Shown here: positions 22,401 through 35,247 of the stretch, piece after piece
Position numbering within the stretch: position 1 is the stretch's first letter
How the letters are laid out: each line of letters opens with the position of its first letter
DNA from: Hemerocallis citrina
Taxonomy: Eukaryota; Streptophyta; Magnoliopsida; Asparagales; Asphodelaceae
Direction: 5' to 3'
DNA length: 64,000 nucleotides
Assembly: GCA_017893485.1 (NCBI GenBank)
Contig: CM030365.1
Location: forward strand, 29,162,289 to 29,226,288
Notes under the pieces: generated by a model
Told to the model about the DNA's origin: nothing
Databases searched by the model: none
What the model saw: the letters and a program-made list of their open reading frames with translations, nothing else
Position numbers and translations under genes: made by a program

Positions 22401-23386
22401 GTCGAGCTCCACTATAGCCTCGACAAACTCCCCACCTCGTCAAAGCTCGTTTTCCCCTCAGCAAGCTCCTGTCAACGAGCACGAAACTTTTTTCCCCTCT
22501 GAGCTTACCCTCCGTCGAGATCTAATGCCCCTGTTGTCTCCAATGCCTCACCGAACACCGAGCTTCCCTTCGTCAATGCCGACGTCGAAGCTCTCCCCCT
22601 TCGCCGAAACACAAAAGCGTCGAGCTTCCCCTCTAGAAAAGCTCCGTACCCATATTAGTCGAGCTCGAACTTCAACGCCTCCGAGTTCGAGAACTCCTTC
22701 GCCGAGCTCGCCTCCTCTCGTAGAGTCTCCATTGTCGAGCCCTCCTTTGCCGAGCTTCAACAACAAGCTTCGATTCGTCCTTGTCGATCTCCGTCGTCCC
22801 TGAGCTCCCCTTACGAAGCTGGAGACGAATGGCGAAGCCGAGGAAAGTCAAAGAAAGAAAAGAGCGAAAGGGGGGGGGGGAGGTGAAGGGGGCCACGTGG
22901 CGGTCAACGGTCAACGTTGACCGCCCACGTGGCTGCGTCTAGTGGGTTGGCAACGTGATCCGAGCTACCGACCCTGTAATTTGGGAAAACACCCTGCTTT
23001 GCGATGCGCATCCCCCTGATCGTGATCAATGCACAAGATTACGCCAGGTGTACAGGTAAAATTTAATTAATTAATTAATTAATTAATTAATTTAACTGAA
23101 TTAATTATTTAAAACATCCAAAAAAATAATTAAAAATTGGAAAAAAATAATTAAAAATTCTAAAAATAATTATTAATTCAGAAAATATTTTTTAAAATTC
23201 TAAAAATAATAATTATTTAATTAGAATAGTTAATTAAAATTATCGATAATTAATTATTTAAATTCGAAAATTGAATAAAAATTCCAAAAAATGATTAAAA
23301 ATTGGAAATTTCAGAAAAATCTGGAAAAATTCACAAAAAATCCAGAAATATTTGAGTATAACTTTGGGCATTTTACAAGCTCAGAT
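22401..23386 (+). other. Distal 3' region of A with G-run and (TTAA)n
   Basis: Holds GAGCTC-rich sequence up to 22810, a run of Gs near 22868-22881, an inverted motif (GGTCAACGTTGACC) near 22908, then an AT-rich segment with (TTAA)n at about 23058-23092. It parallels 854-1350 of A' on the other strand. No gene seen. Confidence 0.55.
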
Positions 23387-23940
23387 TGACACCGTCACAC
23401 ATTGAGCAAGATCCAAACTCCTTTAAGAACTCCAATAATTTCACCTACAAACGGGTCTGAAATGGGAACTGGGTCTTTCTTCAAAGTCCAATAACCCATA
23501 AACGGATCTGTCCTATTGGGTATAGGTAGAAGCCCGTTACAAACCATCCCAAGATATTTAAAGAGTAATTAAAATTTATGGTAATCTCTATGAAACGATT
23601 TAAACTCTACATCTTATCCAAAAACATCTGGAAGTATAGATAAGTCCTTATCTCAAAATGGGTCCCTAAAGCGACTATAAATATCCCTCTTCCCCACCGT
23701 AACAAGGTAATCAATTTTTTTCCACATAAAGCTCTTTAATAATCTTCCTGATTACAGACAAGAGCGTCGGAGGGTTCGTCGCCGGGATCCAGCCCGATGT
23801 ATCGAACTTTTTTTTGCCGGTCAACGGCAGCGGCAAGAAACCAGTCAAACGTCAGTGAAGGTCAACAGGTTTGCTTTATTGTTTCAAAAAAGAATCCACA
23901 AATTCATCTGTTTTCTCCCACACCAAAATTAGCAGCAACA
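23387..23940 (+). mobile_element. 3' LTR of Tat-like element A
   Basis: Similar to 3999-4690 from the TACAAACGGGTCTGAAATG block to the shared terminus AGCAGCAACA at 23940. A TATA-like CTATAAATATC lies near 23675. The 5' limit is uncertain: upstream of about 23440 the two LTRs differ, while the 23.4 kb copy matches A' there. No primer site follows, as expected for a 3' LTR. The flanks of the element (GAGAC left, TATGT right) do not match. Confidence 0.65.
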
Positions 23941-26715
23941 TATGTGTATACGAGTAAATTGTACTTGTACATGATAATGTACTTATGTCGTATTTACTAA
24001 AAATGCAATTCAGTCTACTCTTTCTGCATGCACAAAGATCTAGCCCTCCATCAACTCTCATCCATGATCTAATGGTCCAAAATCAAACCATGGATCAAAA
24101 ACGAAGCACAAGAGCTAGTGGTTTTAGAAAAATCACTTGGACACTTGGCCTCACCTCCTCACCCTTGTCCCCTCTTTATTTAACTCTTCCACACTCTCCT
24201 AGTCTAAAAAGTTCTGAAATTTTTCCAAGAGAAAAAGAAGAGAAAGAGTGAGAGCTAGAGGAAACGAGAAGGAGCAAGAAGGACAAGTTTGGAGCAAGGA
24301 GTTTGTAGGACCTCTTCTTCATATCTTCAAGGTGGGTGATTATGACCTCTTGGTTGTTTTTGTAGTTGAGAAATTATTGGAATGTAGTGTTAACTCGTTT
24401 GTGAGGTCTAAAAATGAATGCGTACAAGAGATTAGGAGTCTAAAGACTAGATTCATGCTAAAAGAAATCAAAACAGTAACATTGTTAAAAGTAGATTTTT
24501 GTCTGTCAGTACAAAGTTAATAGCGTGAATACCACTTGATAATTTTGTCTTAAATTTTTAGGGGATGATCATATATATGTCCTACACCTTCAGTAATATT
24601 TCTAGATTCTTATTATCTTTTTTGCTATTAAAATAAAATACGAACTTGCATGTTGGTAAAAAATAGAAGAGATCTAGCTGCATGTTACTATTGTAGATTA
24701 AAATACTTAGAACTCACTGTGTTCTCATGAGAGTGACTTAAAATTAATTTATGTTGTTCTATGACCTGTCTAGAGCTTAAGTTTCAAATTTCATGCAATT
24801 TAGACCACTATAGCTATGGTAATTAAGTCATGTAAAATCAGCTAGTCGAAATGATAAACAGAACTGCTATTGTTGAATGCACTATTTTTGGGTGTTAATA
24901 AAAAAAGGTATAACTCAAGATATACTTTATGAAATGACTTGAATTTTGGCTATGTATTGTGAATGTATGTTATGTGATTGATTCTTAAATTTCATGTCAA
25001 TCTAGTAATATTTGATATATATAAGATAATTTTCTTTAACACTGTGCACAAAGTGTTTTGTTCTGGAAGTGTTTTTGCTTCATGTTAAAAAACCAAGTTT
25101 TTGAGCATGTTAACTCCCTAATTAGTGAAAATGTTCAACGAGAAAGTTGTAGAGCACACCTAGTTATTTTCAGAAAGCCTAAGAATGTAAATTTGGTGCA
25201 GCGTACTATTTTATATGATTTGTATAGTGTACTGGTTCTGCCAGACCCGAACCCAAGCTTACTGTTTGAAGTGACATTGAGGTGATGGAGCCTAGTATGA
25301 CTATTTGATGGTTGTAGGTGTTATTTATGAGCCTTAGTGAGCTTGGATACTGATGTAAAATGATTGTAGAACAATTTAGGTCATCTTAGTCATGGCATGG
25401 TTATTTCTAGGTCCTTAGTGATGAGCTAGAATAGAGTGAGATAGATGGATTGTAGATTCAAAGACCTTTCTGTAAAATCTAAAAGCATGGAATTTCAATA
25501 AGTAGGTGATTAATTGTGATTTTTACGACAAGCACCAGTTGTAGGATTGGATGAATAGCTTACTTTTTTTGGTATATGTAAGTTATTGTCATATTAAGGT
25601 TATATAATGGAGGTAGATAGTTTGTTAGTTAGCTCATGAATCATGAATTTAACATATTTGAATTGGACTTGTGAACGTCTACTGTTTGAGATGTGAATAG
25701 CTATGTAATTAGCTTGTTGATTGTCTAGGTTAATGGTTATCACCCTAGGACTATCAACCATTTTGACCGTTGATAATTAGTAACCTTATCACCTCGAGTT
25801 GTTTTGGATGAAAATAGTCCTCGTGAGCCGGCAGATTGCTACCCATGGAGGGATAGTTCATGGGACGGAGACGAGAGTCGAGATCCAAGTAAGAGGGTGA
25901 TTGGCGATCGATGGTGTTGAATTGCCAATGTCACTAGGTCAAGCTGGGCCAAGATTAGGCCAACTTTTGAGATTGGTCTGAAGACGGGTTTCGTTTTCCC
26001 CTAGACTTGTGAAATTGGATGAAAGACAAGCTGATTAGCTAGGAAGCCATTGTTTGGTATTTCACTAATCATTTCACTAATAAAAGATAATTAGCTGCCC
26101 TAACTAAGTCCAGTGTATAAGTTCTATGTTCGGATTGTTGAACTAGTAGTAGTATCCTCAGATCAGAGCATGTCATTTATTGTTAGGATCCATTCCGAAC
26201 ATGCGGTGCTATCTCGCCTGTTAAGGCAGGCAGGTGATGTAGTTTAGTCTATTTATTCTTGGGGTCTAGTGATAAGAACGAGAAGTGCCTACTATAAATT
26301 TCTATCAGAAGTTCGGAATGGATCCTTAGAATCCGTCAAGTTCTGTGTTGTTTAATATGAAGAGGGAGTTAGAGTAAGACTCTAGGCATCTCAATGTGCG
26401 GGGGTTACCGCGGGGCCACCTTTATGTCCGTAGCAACTTTTGGGTGAAGTCTGGAGCAGTGGGACTGCAGGGACCGAAAATAGTGGAAAACGGGGATGCC
26501 ACTACTGACTGCAAAGGTAGGATTTGGGCCGAATAAGTTCAACCTCATCGGTCACTACATGAATGTCGGGAATGGGAAAGAGTACAAGAGTAGGATGCAT
26601 CCGGAGGGATCAAACCCTAGAATCAGGAGAAAGCGAACTTTTGGGGAAGTATGTAGTATGAGATGCATATGTTTTCATTGAAGTTACATTTGGAAAAATA
26701 TATAGTATGGGATGT
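23941..26715 (+). mobile_element. LTR F, left part (plus orientation)
   Basis: This is LTR sequence whose right end lies at 34198 (GGGGCGCTACA), separated by the insertion of LTR E. The proof is that 26590-26720 plus 33732-34198 is collinear with 36580-37067, where no insertion is present. The left terminus is missing; the segment abuts the end of LTR A. A TATA-like CTTTATTTAA lies near 24175. No coding capacity: ORFs at 24248 and 25058 resemble no known family. Confidence 0.7.
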
Positions 26716-26720
26716 ATACG
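26716..26720. other. Target-site duplication of LTR E, left
   Basis: ATACG directly precedes TGTAACCCCTG. The same five bases follow the right end of LTR E at 33727-33731. Confidence 0.9.
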
Positions 26721-28563
26721 TGTAACCCCTGTTTTCCATTTTTCTGTATCTTGGATGTATTTTCATTTTTTTTGTGTATTTATTCATTTTGTAATCTTCT
26801 GTTACTCTGTATCGTGTATTTATTCTTCGTTCTCAATAATCAATCTATCTGTTTTGCCTTTGACTCTATTTTTGTGGCCTTGAATGTTTTCATGATTCAA
26901 TCTCTCTGTTATATTATTTGTCTCCATTTAAAATCTGCTTAATTCTATATCTTATTCAAATTCTATTGGATCTTTTAATACAACCCAGTAACCCCAAAAC
27001 CCTATTGGATCCCATTTATTTACCCAATAACCCAATAACACTCCTACCCGAAACCCTTATACCCCTAAACCCGTTATTCCCTCTAACCCTAATATATACT
27101 GTATATATATACATCTCTGGCACCCCCCCTGTTCATCCCTATACCCTAGCTGCCTGACATCTAACGCTACTCTCAATCCAGTGCATCTCCCGATCATCCT
27201 CCCGCTCATCTCTCTCTCGACCACCCTCATCCCGATCCTCTCCGGCTTTCCCCCTGTCGCCTTCAGTCGATGCCAGCGCCGACCCCTCCTCCTTCCCTTC
27301 CTCGATGAACTCGCTATGCCACCCTCCTCTCGAACGCCGCACGACAGCACTGTGCACCTCCCTACCCATCGACGCTCCTCCTCATCGCCCACCGTGTCGC
27401 CTCCAGTGAAGCTAGCAGTCCAATGCAACCCCTCTACAGCACCGCCCGGTGCTTCCATCCCTGTCACGACCACATCGATGGATACCCCTACCCTGTGCTC
27501 CTCCTCCGACTGACAGCAGCATCGACAGCGAGCACTCCCCGCTGCCATCGTCTCGCACCCCTCCGCTGCCCTCTCTTGTGTGCGTGTTTGGATCTCGTGG
27601 GTTCGTTGTTCGTGATTTATGTTCGTAGTCCGACGTTCGTTCGTTGAGTTCGTGCCCGGGAATCCGTTCCCGTTGTTCTCATTCTTGCTTCGTTTTCGTC
27701 ATCACTTTCATGGCAAGTAACTTGTATTCTTTTGTTGTATAAGACAAGTACTAAATACTACCTGTAGTGTAGTTGCTTCAAAATCTATTCTCATGAAACC
27801 CTTGTTAGATCTTGTCTCTATGTGTTGATCCACCCGTAGTTGTCTCATTACACACACGACATGAAATACCTTAGAGATAATCAATTCTTGATGTATACAT
27901 GCATGTTGTTCGTATGATGTCGTATGCTTGATTGTATTAGTAATAGTATAACTCGTTGTAAACTTGTTAAATACCCTATACCATTTTTCTTGGACATCTT
28001 GTAATACCCTAAATTTTCATTTTATTAAAAATGTTGATTTTCACGTGTTGTGCACGTGCAAATTTCATGTGTATATTTATTTATTTATTTTTATATATAA
28101 TATTTTATTTTTATGGTATGAACAATTATTTTTCCTTTCCTTTATTTTCTAAAAGCTTATTTTATAAAGTCTAAAACACTATTTTCTTAGTTTGAGCCCA
28201 CTTTAATAATTTATTATTTTATTATTTTGGCCCACAACTGTAAGCCCACTATTTGTGAAGCCCACAAATTTAATTAATCATTTAAATGGTCACACTTGTT
28301 ATGTAGACACAAAATGTGAACAATTGATTAATTAAAAATTGTACAAACTTCAAATATGGGGTACTAGGGGGCACGTGCATGCACGTCGTGTGCAATGCAC
28401 ACCATTTTTGTGGCCGGGTATGCATGGGAGTCATGGAGAGTGGGTGTGTGTGCATGAGTAGTTATGTGAGTGTGGGTGGTTGCTACAACTTTTCCTCCTA
28501 TCCTAGCCATCCATCCTTTAACTATCTAATGAATCCTAGCCCTCCAATCTATCCGAGAATTAG

Positions 28564-28570
28564 TATAAAT
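28564..28570 (+). promoter_or_regulatory. TATA box of LTR D
   Basis: TATAAAT in the context TTAGTATAAATACCTCC, followed by an A-rich leader and a GGCCGGCC-like motif near 28680. Probably the LTR transcription start region. Confidence 0.55.
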
Positions 28571-29639
28571 ACCTCCTACCTATTTGTATTCTAAACTAAA
28601 AAACTATTGAAAGAAAGAAAATAATATAGGAGAAATATATTAGAATGAGTGTGAGTTGTGTGTGTGTTCCCACATTGGTGGCCGGCCCATTCTTTCCCCA
28701 AGGAGCTCTCGGTTTGCCAAGGAAGAAAGGAGAAGGAGATCTTTTGCATCGCAATCTAGGAGGAGAAGGCACTCTCTCGCATTTTAGGGGACTCTAGGAG
28801 ATTCTAATTGGTTTTTTCTTCAAAGAGGTGGGTATTTCTCTTGACTTCTAAAGTAGAAATCATGTTAGGAATGAATTGAATTGTTATTATAAAGCAACTA
28901 GTTGAAATGAAATGCATGTTTGCCTAATTAGCAGAGAATTGATAAATTATTAGATGTGTGTTAATTTGGTTCCTAAATTTTTTAATTATGAGTAAAAGTG
29001 AATGTTCTCATTACTTGTATTGATAGTATGCATGCTAAATATGTTTTAAATGCAATTGTGTGAATTAACTAGTAAAAGGTTAGAACCATGTTTGTTAATG
29101 AAAGTATTAAAGTAGAATGACATATTAGAGATGGAGTGATGGAATGAATTACTAAGAAATAATTGTAAATTATTGTAGTAGAATTCTCCATTATGTATGC
29201 CATATGAATGTTAGATTATATGAAAGAGAATGTATTTTGCAAACAAATGATTGAATGCTTTATGTGTAAATTAGTGGATAAAAATATGAGTTTTATTCAT
29301 TAAGAAGGATGATTTTGTATTCTAAAAAAATCATAGTTATAAGAGAACATTGATGTAGTGAATTTTTGTGGGAAACTATCTTTAATTATGAAGTAGTATG
29401 CTTTAGTTTTCAAATGTCGAAATTGTGATTATGAAATACAAACTAAGGCTAAAATATATGTTTTAAAGAGTTAAAAATACCCTTAAAAATACTGGTTACT
29501 GTAGAATTAAATGTACTTTTACTCTGGAAAATTTTGTTTTCAAAAGAGGAGAAAAAGAGACAATTTTGTTTGAGATTTCATGAATTAAAATTATGAACAG
29601 AGAGTAGAATTAAAACCCAAATTATTTACTATCAAAACG

Positions 29640-29725
29640 ATTTGGCCACTTAGACCAACTAGTCGGAAGAGCCTTGGGTCACTACAGTAGTCGGAGGTCT
29701 CGGGTTCAATACTGTGTCTTGGTTT
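29640..29725 (+). repeat. tRNA-derived module 1 inside LTR D
   Basis: TAGACCAACTAGTCGGAAGAGC (29651-29672) resembles a polymerase III A box, and GTCTCGGGTTCAATAC near 29698-29712 resembles a B box, at tRNA-like spacing. No complete cloverleaf was found, so it is not called a tRNA gene. Confidence 0.5.
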
Positions 29726-29794
29726 TTACTTTTTGTTAAAAATCCAAACAGCCGAGAGTCAATACTTAGGGAATACAACCCTTAGTTATATCGT

Positions 29795-29870
29795 TTGGCG
29801 GCTTTGGCGCGTTGGTCTTGTGTGCTGTTGTTTCACCGCTGGTTGTGGGTTCGAATCCGGTTGGGGGATT
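29795..29870 (+). repeat. tRNA-derived module 2 inside LTR D
   Basis: TTGGCGCGTTGGT (29804-29816) and a perfect B box GGTTCGAATCC (29848-29858) are 31 bases apart. The acceptor stem does not pair convincingly. It could be a relic of a SINE or a chance tRNA-like sequence. Confidence 0.5.
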
Positions 29871-32800
29871 TGAGTTTAAAAAAATGTTTTTTGTGGATTA
29901 TTTTTGATTATTTGAGTTTTAAAAATAAATAAAAAATTGGAAAAATTATAGATTAATTACTGAAAAATTATTAGGACTTTATAAGAAAAATTTATATAGC
30001 TTTTTATAAAGTGTAAATAAGAAATTGGGGTTTTTGCAAGAAAGGACTTCTTTTTGAAATTAAATTGTCTTTTTAAATAAAGGAAAAATAAATAAGAAAT
30101 TTTTGAGTTATAAAGATGAAAAATTAGTAATGAGAAAATTTTGAAAGTGTGATTGGTGTAATTAATTGGACTTCTAATCTGTGCTTTGTAGTAAGATTTT
30201 GAAATGAGAATAAATGGAATTATGGAATACATGAATTATTGATTACTACTAGTTGAAATTTATTCTTACACATAAATTGCATGTGAAATTGAATTATTGA
30301 TTGTGATGAGTTATGAAAGATGTGAATACATGAATGCTATGCCTATGAAAACATGAATGCTATGCCTATGAAAACATGAATTGTGATTAATCATGGAAAG
30401 ACCTTATGAGTATGAAAAGCTCGATATTGTAATTATGAGTTGAAATTGAGAATTAGGGTATAGCCAAGCCTTATACCGGCAATTAAAGAAATGTGAAATG
30501 ATTATTGAAATGAGAAGACCAAGGTTTGGGTCATGTGAATTAAATGAATAAGACCGGTATAGTGGAAGTGCTACACTCTAAGGGTTTGATTTTATTCATG
30601 ATTCAATTAAACTAAGGATTAGATACATAATGAAGATGTGATGAAAGTAAGAGAAAAACATTGAGTATGAGGGCCATTGGATTGGCGGCGTGAGAGTATT
30701 CACAGGATGTCCCATGATGCATCATGATAGGGCGTGGATACTGCTTCAGAGTACCGTCCCGGTGGCGACGCTCATGAGGTGTTTGACGACTGCAGGTTGT
30801 ATCATGTCTATGGTAGGAGCTGAATTAACACAGGATGTCTGTATGATGAGTCATGTGACAGTGCGTTGGAATTCCCTCTAGGACGCCTAGACATGAGTTC
30901 GTCGGTCAGAAAACATCTAGGATAATTACCGTAGTTACAGTAGTAGATTAAGTCATGACGAGGGATTGAACCCTACAAGATGAAGAACGGTTAAGGGCTT
31001 GCCCTCGGACCTATGTAGTATGGGCTGCATAGACTCTGAACAAGTGTGCATTAGTGTCATATAATACAAATAATTGCATTAAGGACTAAGTGTGCATTCA
31101 CAATACGACATCAACAGGATAGTCCCTTTAGCTTTGTTTGTGACAAGTTTGTGGTTTGCTAAGTATTGAGAATCGTTATACTGTTTCCGGCATAGAGAGG
31201 ATGGCCGTGTATAATATTTCGTCAGTTGAATGAACTGATGCGCCCACAGTTTTATATGCAGGGTAAAGGTGCTTGACAAATTGAAGTATACATACTGCTC
31301 AAGATTGTTTTAAATATTGTTTCATGTAAATTATTGTAAAATTGCTTCCACTGTGACAATGTAGAAGTGTAATGTAACTCTGATGAAAGAAATATTTTTA
31401 TTTTCTTGTAAAATTGTACGAAAGAAGTGTAAAGATCCTGTGGAACTTCGGATTCAGTTGTATTTTGGAATTCGGGGTGTTACACATATAGTATACCATA
31501 TTTCGTATTTTGCTATGATTTGGATGAGTTCTATATAAACTAGTTGATTTTATGCTTGAAGAAAATTTTTGTTTTTGTTGTGACGCCTTTTTTGTTCAGT
31601 ATGTTAGACCCTATTAAGTTCAGTAAATGAAAATTATTTGTGAATATGAATTATAGAGAATTCTTTCTATTTTTTAGATATTCTAATAGATCTCCGTTTC
31701 AATTTGTGAGTTGCAAGTTATTGATCTTTTACTACAGAGGTGTAGAACATTCTAGTTTCTGTTTTATATGAATTCTGTATGTTTATTTATTTTTATACTG
31801 ATGTTAAAGATAATATTTTGATCCAATATTTTGCTGGGTATAACTAGACTTGATTGGGATTAACCCCTAATTTTCGTGGATTTAATTGATGACTTTTATA
31901 AACTATTCCATACTTGCAAACAACTAATATACTTGCAGAATTTTCATACTGTTCAGTAAAGAACCTTAAATTCAACCTGATTTTACTTGCTATTAATAAA
32001 AATTTTGTTAATATGAATTGTAGCCTGCTGTATCTACCTTATCACCCTTTTGACGGATCTCGATTTCGATTTATATTTTGTATTCTATTACTGCTTTAGT
32101 ACTGCTGTATTTAACTATACTATCTATGTTGGAAAATTTTGAAACTTTATTTTCTGATACTAGACATATTAGGAAAATCTCCAAATTTTTCTTGAATTTA
32201 ATTAGTAAGTTTTTATGCCGTTTTCCTGTTTCTGAATACAAACTTATGATTTCTTGTTGAACATGTTTTCTGGATACAATTCTGTTTTGAGTCCTGTTTT
32301 CGTGAAATACCGTATGACTTATATATATTTGCTGGATTCGGCCGGGAGTATTTTTCAGATTTTCTGTCGGATCCATATTTGCATGTTTGTGGCAACGGGA
32401 ATCCCAAATTTGGTGTAGTACTGTCTTACTGTCCTGAACTAGAATTCTCATTGTCCTACCCTTTTATGTGCTGTCTATTACCTGTGCATGTTTATCTTCC
32501 GACCTGAACCTGTTACTAGTTCATACCATGTTATTCTTGCCCAGCTTTTTGCATGTATATGCCTGTTTAATAATAATAACAAGTAACCAAGCCTGTCTAA
32601 GGGAAAGACCTTAGTAGTGGACAATATAGGTATGTGTACTCAGAAGGGGACCCGTGTTTTCCATTTTTATATTTGATTCATGTTGATACATGAACCTGTT
32701 GCACTTTATGTTTGATTTATGAATCTGTGGATTCGTGAACCTGTTGTACTTTATGCTTTATTGCATGAATCTGTTGGTTCGTGTACCTGTTACCTGTTGA

Positions 32801-33726
32801 TTCATGAACTTGTTGATGCATGAACCCGTTGGTTTGTGTACCTGTTTACTATTTGATTCATGAACCTGTTCCTGTTACCTGTACATGACACCTGAGTACA
32901 CGGCCCTATAGAAACCCACCACTAGGCCTAAACGAAATTTGCATATAAGTAGCAAGCATGTGGTAAAAATCTGGGATGCATGAAGTGCTACCTAGATAGA
33001 AATAAATAAAAGACTTGACACGACATATTACATGTTACATGCTTACCTATTACATGATTACCTGTACATGCCACTTGACACTTGTTACATGTTTACCTGC
33101 TTGCATGATATATGTTACCTGTCACATGTCACATGCACCTGTTATTTCGTCACACTACCTGATTCTGTTCAAGATTCATGCTAGTTGTTCTATTTTGTTA
33201 TCATTTCTATTCCATGCTATGTTTGCTTCCGTTGTTACTCTATGTTGTTTATTCTTTTCCTATACTTGTGTCTGCAATATAAGCGGCCCGTAACTTGTAT
33301 TGAAGGGCATTTTGTTTCACTTTTCTTTTCTCTGCAATTTGTTAAATTGCAGATTATGGTGATCAGCTGCCCGATGGAGTAGGTGATCTAACATTCTAGT
33401 TGCTGGAGTTCTTGCTAAAATTTACTTTCCTACTATTCTTGAATAAATGTAATTTGCTATATGAATTTTGTATTGGGCAATGTGACCCAGAATTTATAAC
33501 TTGTTCCAGATCTGGTTTATTTGAGATTTATTAAATTTTGTTCAAGTAAATTTTGTTAGTATAATGATTCATTCATGCTTGCGTGGTTGATTTTTCCTTG
33601 TTTACTTCTTGTTATTCCTGTGAAATGTTGTAAAGATCCAGACAATTTATGGATGATGAAAATCATTCGCAGGACTTAGTCACGTATCCGTATTTCGTAT
33701 TTCCTTTTTGGAAGCGGGGCGTGATA

Positions 33727-34198
33727 ATACGTTTCCAAATGAATTGCATTAGAATAAGTGCATTGTGTGCATTTGAATTTGTGCATTAGATTCTTGGGCA
33801 TGGCATGCGCTAACACTTATGATTTGACTGCACTTTTTGCTTTTGCATCAAATTTGATTGTTGAGTTTGGAAAGTCGCTGGTTTTATCAGCATAACATCA
33901 GTTGCATTCAATTGACGTGCCCACAGTGTATTGAGATTGCAGGACTACTGGATCTTGGAAGCAGGAGGCTCGAGCTACAAGGAATGTCCAAGTGGAGATT
34001 GTAAATTTTGTACAAGTAAATTTTATTGATGTAATTTATGTTGTAAAATTAAAATAAGACTATATTATACAATGTAACTTTCTAGGGATGAAGTAATAGT
34101 TTTTAATTTCTTGTGATTTTTCCGTGTTTGGACTTGTTTGAAGGAAAGATTATGGCTTGTGTCTTAAGTTCTCGATATTGGATGTTCGGGGCGCTACA
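33727..34198 (+). mobile_element. LTR F, right part
   Basis: Begins with the duplicated ATACG and ends GGGGCGCTACA at 34198. Collinear with 36630-37067. Together with 23941-26715 it forms an LTR of at least 3.2 kb. No primer-binding site follows. Confidence 0.75.
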
Positions 34199-35247
34199 TT
34201 TGCCTCCGTCGAGGTCTGGTTGCAGATTTGCCCCCTCAACTTCCTGTCGCACCCTAATGGTGAATGGAATTATATAATCTTCCATTTGTACGTGGATATT
34301 GAATGCTTAATTAATTATTTAAGATTTAGGATTAGTGATATAAAAATAGAACTAAAAGTATGAAAATAATAAATAAAGCAATAAAATTAACAAGTGGTTA
34401 TTAATAGTGAAGAGTAAATATAACAAAAATAAAATAGTAAATAATAAGTAATAACAATAGTATCGAATATAAGCTATAAAAACAAAAATAGTAATAAAAG
34501 AAGATTTATAATGTGTAAGTATACCATATTTATATAAGTAAAATATTTCAATCTTGTTAAAAATATACTGAAATAAATAAGACAATATAAAATAATGAAA
34601 AATATACTATTGTAAAATCAAATCATATATAAAATGGATGTACATATGCAAAAATAAAAATTTCAAATATAATAGTAATAATAATAAAAGAAAATAATAG
34701 TCGCAATAATAGTTTAATAAGTAGTAATTTAATACTTAATAAAATACGTAAAAGGAATAGCAAAAATAAATGAGTAACGTAAAAGTGTATAGGACAAAAC
34801 ATTAAGAAGAAAAAAAGCGTAAGACACAATTAAAAGATTAAGACTAAGGAATGTAGATAAAATAATAACTATCGAAGTGAATTAATAGTAAATAAATTAT
34901 TATTATTATTATTATTATTTTTTGAAACATTATTAAGCATTAAAGATGAAAAGTAGTATAAAGATAATACACGAAGAAAATAAAGGGAAAAGTTAGTCTA
35001 TGTATACGGACCATAAATGCTAGGTTCAAACAAAACATAGCACTCGTGATACAAAAGAAAAACATGCTCGCATACAATATCACATCAATGTATACGAGGA
35101 CAGTTTCACGAATGCAAGTTCAATAACGACATCATTCATGACTCAAAACTTACACTCACACATCTAATGTCCACCCTAATTTGGATTTCCTTATAATTTT
35201 TGTACTCCCTTACTGATGTCATGAATGCAAGTTCACTTACTGATGTC
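34199..35247 (-). other. AT-rich leader of minus-strand element G
   Basis: Read on minus, this stretch follows the primer site at 35248-35259 and would be the start of the internal region of G. It holds AAT/TAA-rich low complexity, a (TTA)n run at about 34895-34920, and no gag. It ends against the terminus of LTR F, so G's body is deleted. Leu/Tyr-rich ORFs here are AT-rich artefacts. Confidence 0.5.

Larger units (their letters stand above)
28000..31484 (+). mobile_element. Solo LTR D inserted in LTR E
   Basis: Starts TGTAATACCC and ends GGGGTGTTACA, whose reverse complement is TGTAACACCCC, so the termini are near-perfect inverted repeats. Flanks are CATCT (27995-27999) and CATAT (31485-31489), a target duplication with one change. 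Left and right flanks join into sequence collinear with LTR B near 15830. The length is 3,485 bp. A TATA box (AGTATAAATACC) lies near 28562, downstream of a CCTAGCCCTCCAATC segment also seen in LTR J. No internal domain is present. Confidence 0.9.
26721..33726 (+). mobile_element. Solo LTR E (Tekay-type), interrupted by D
   Basis: Starts TGTAACCCCTG and ends GGGGCGTGATA (the last CA is mutated to TA). It is flanked by perfect ATACG duplications and has no internal domain, so it is a solo LTR left by recombination between the LTRs of a full element. Without D it would be about 3.5 kb. It is homologous to LTR B throughout: TTTTCCATTTTTC start, a TATA-rich segment near 27095, GCGGCCCGTAACTTG near 33283 and the end block. 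The 163-codon ORF at 27057-27548 is a shadow of a GC-rich part. Degenerate ATGAACCTGTT repeats occupy 32680-32880. Confidence 0.9.

Noticed and set aside
22000..22803. 267-codon plus-strand ORF
   Set aside because: Ser/Pro/Thr/Leu low complexity generated by GAGCTC-rich and 24 bp repeats in the 3' region of element A; no domain, and the matching part of A' is not open.
27057..27548. 163-codon minus ORF
   Set aside because: Lies in a GC-rich section of solo LTR E; an overlapping 110-codon ORF on the other strand shows it is compositional.
29795..29870. Functional tRNA gene
   Set aside because: A and B boxes are present but no acceptor or anticodon stem can be paired; kept only as a tRNA-like module.
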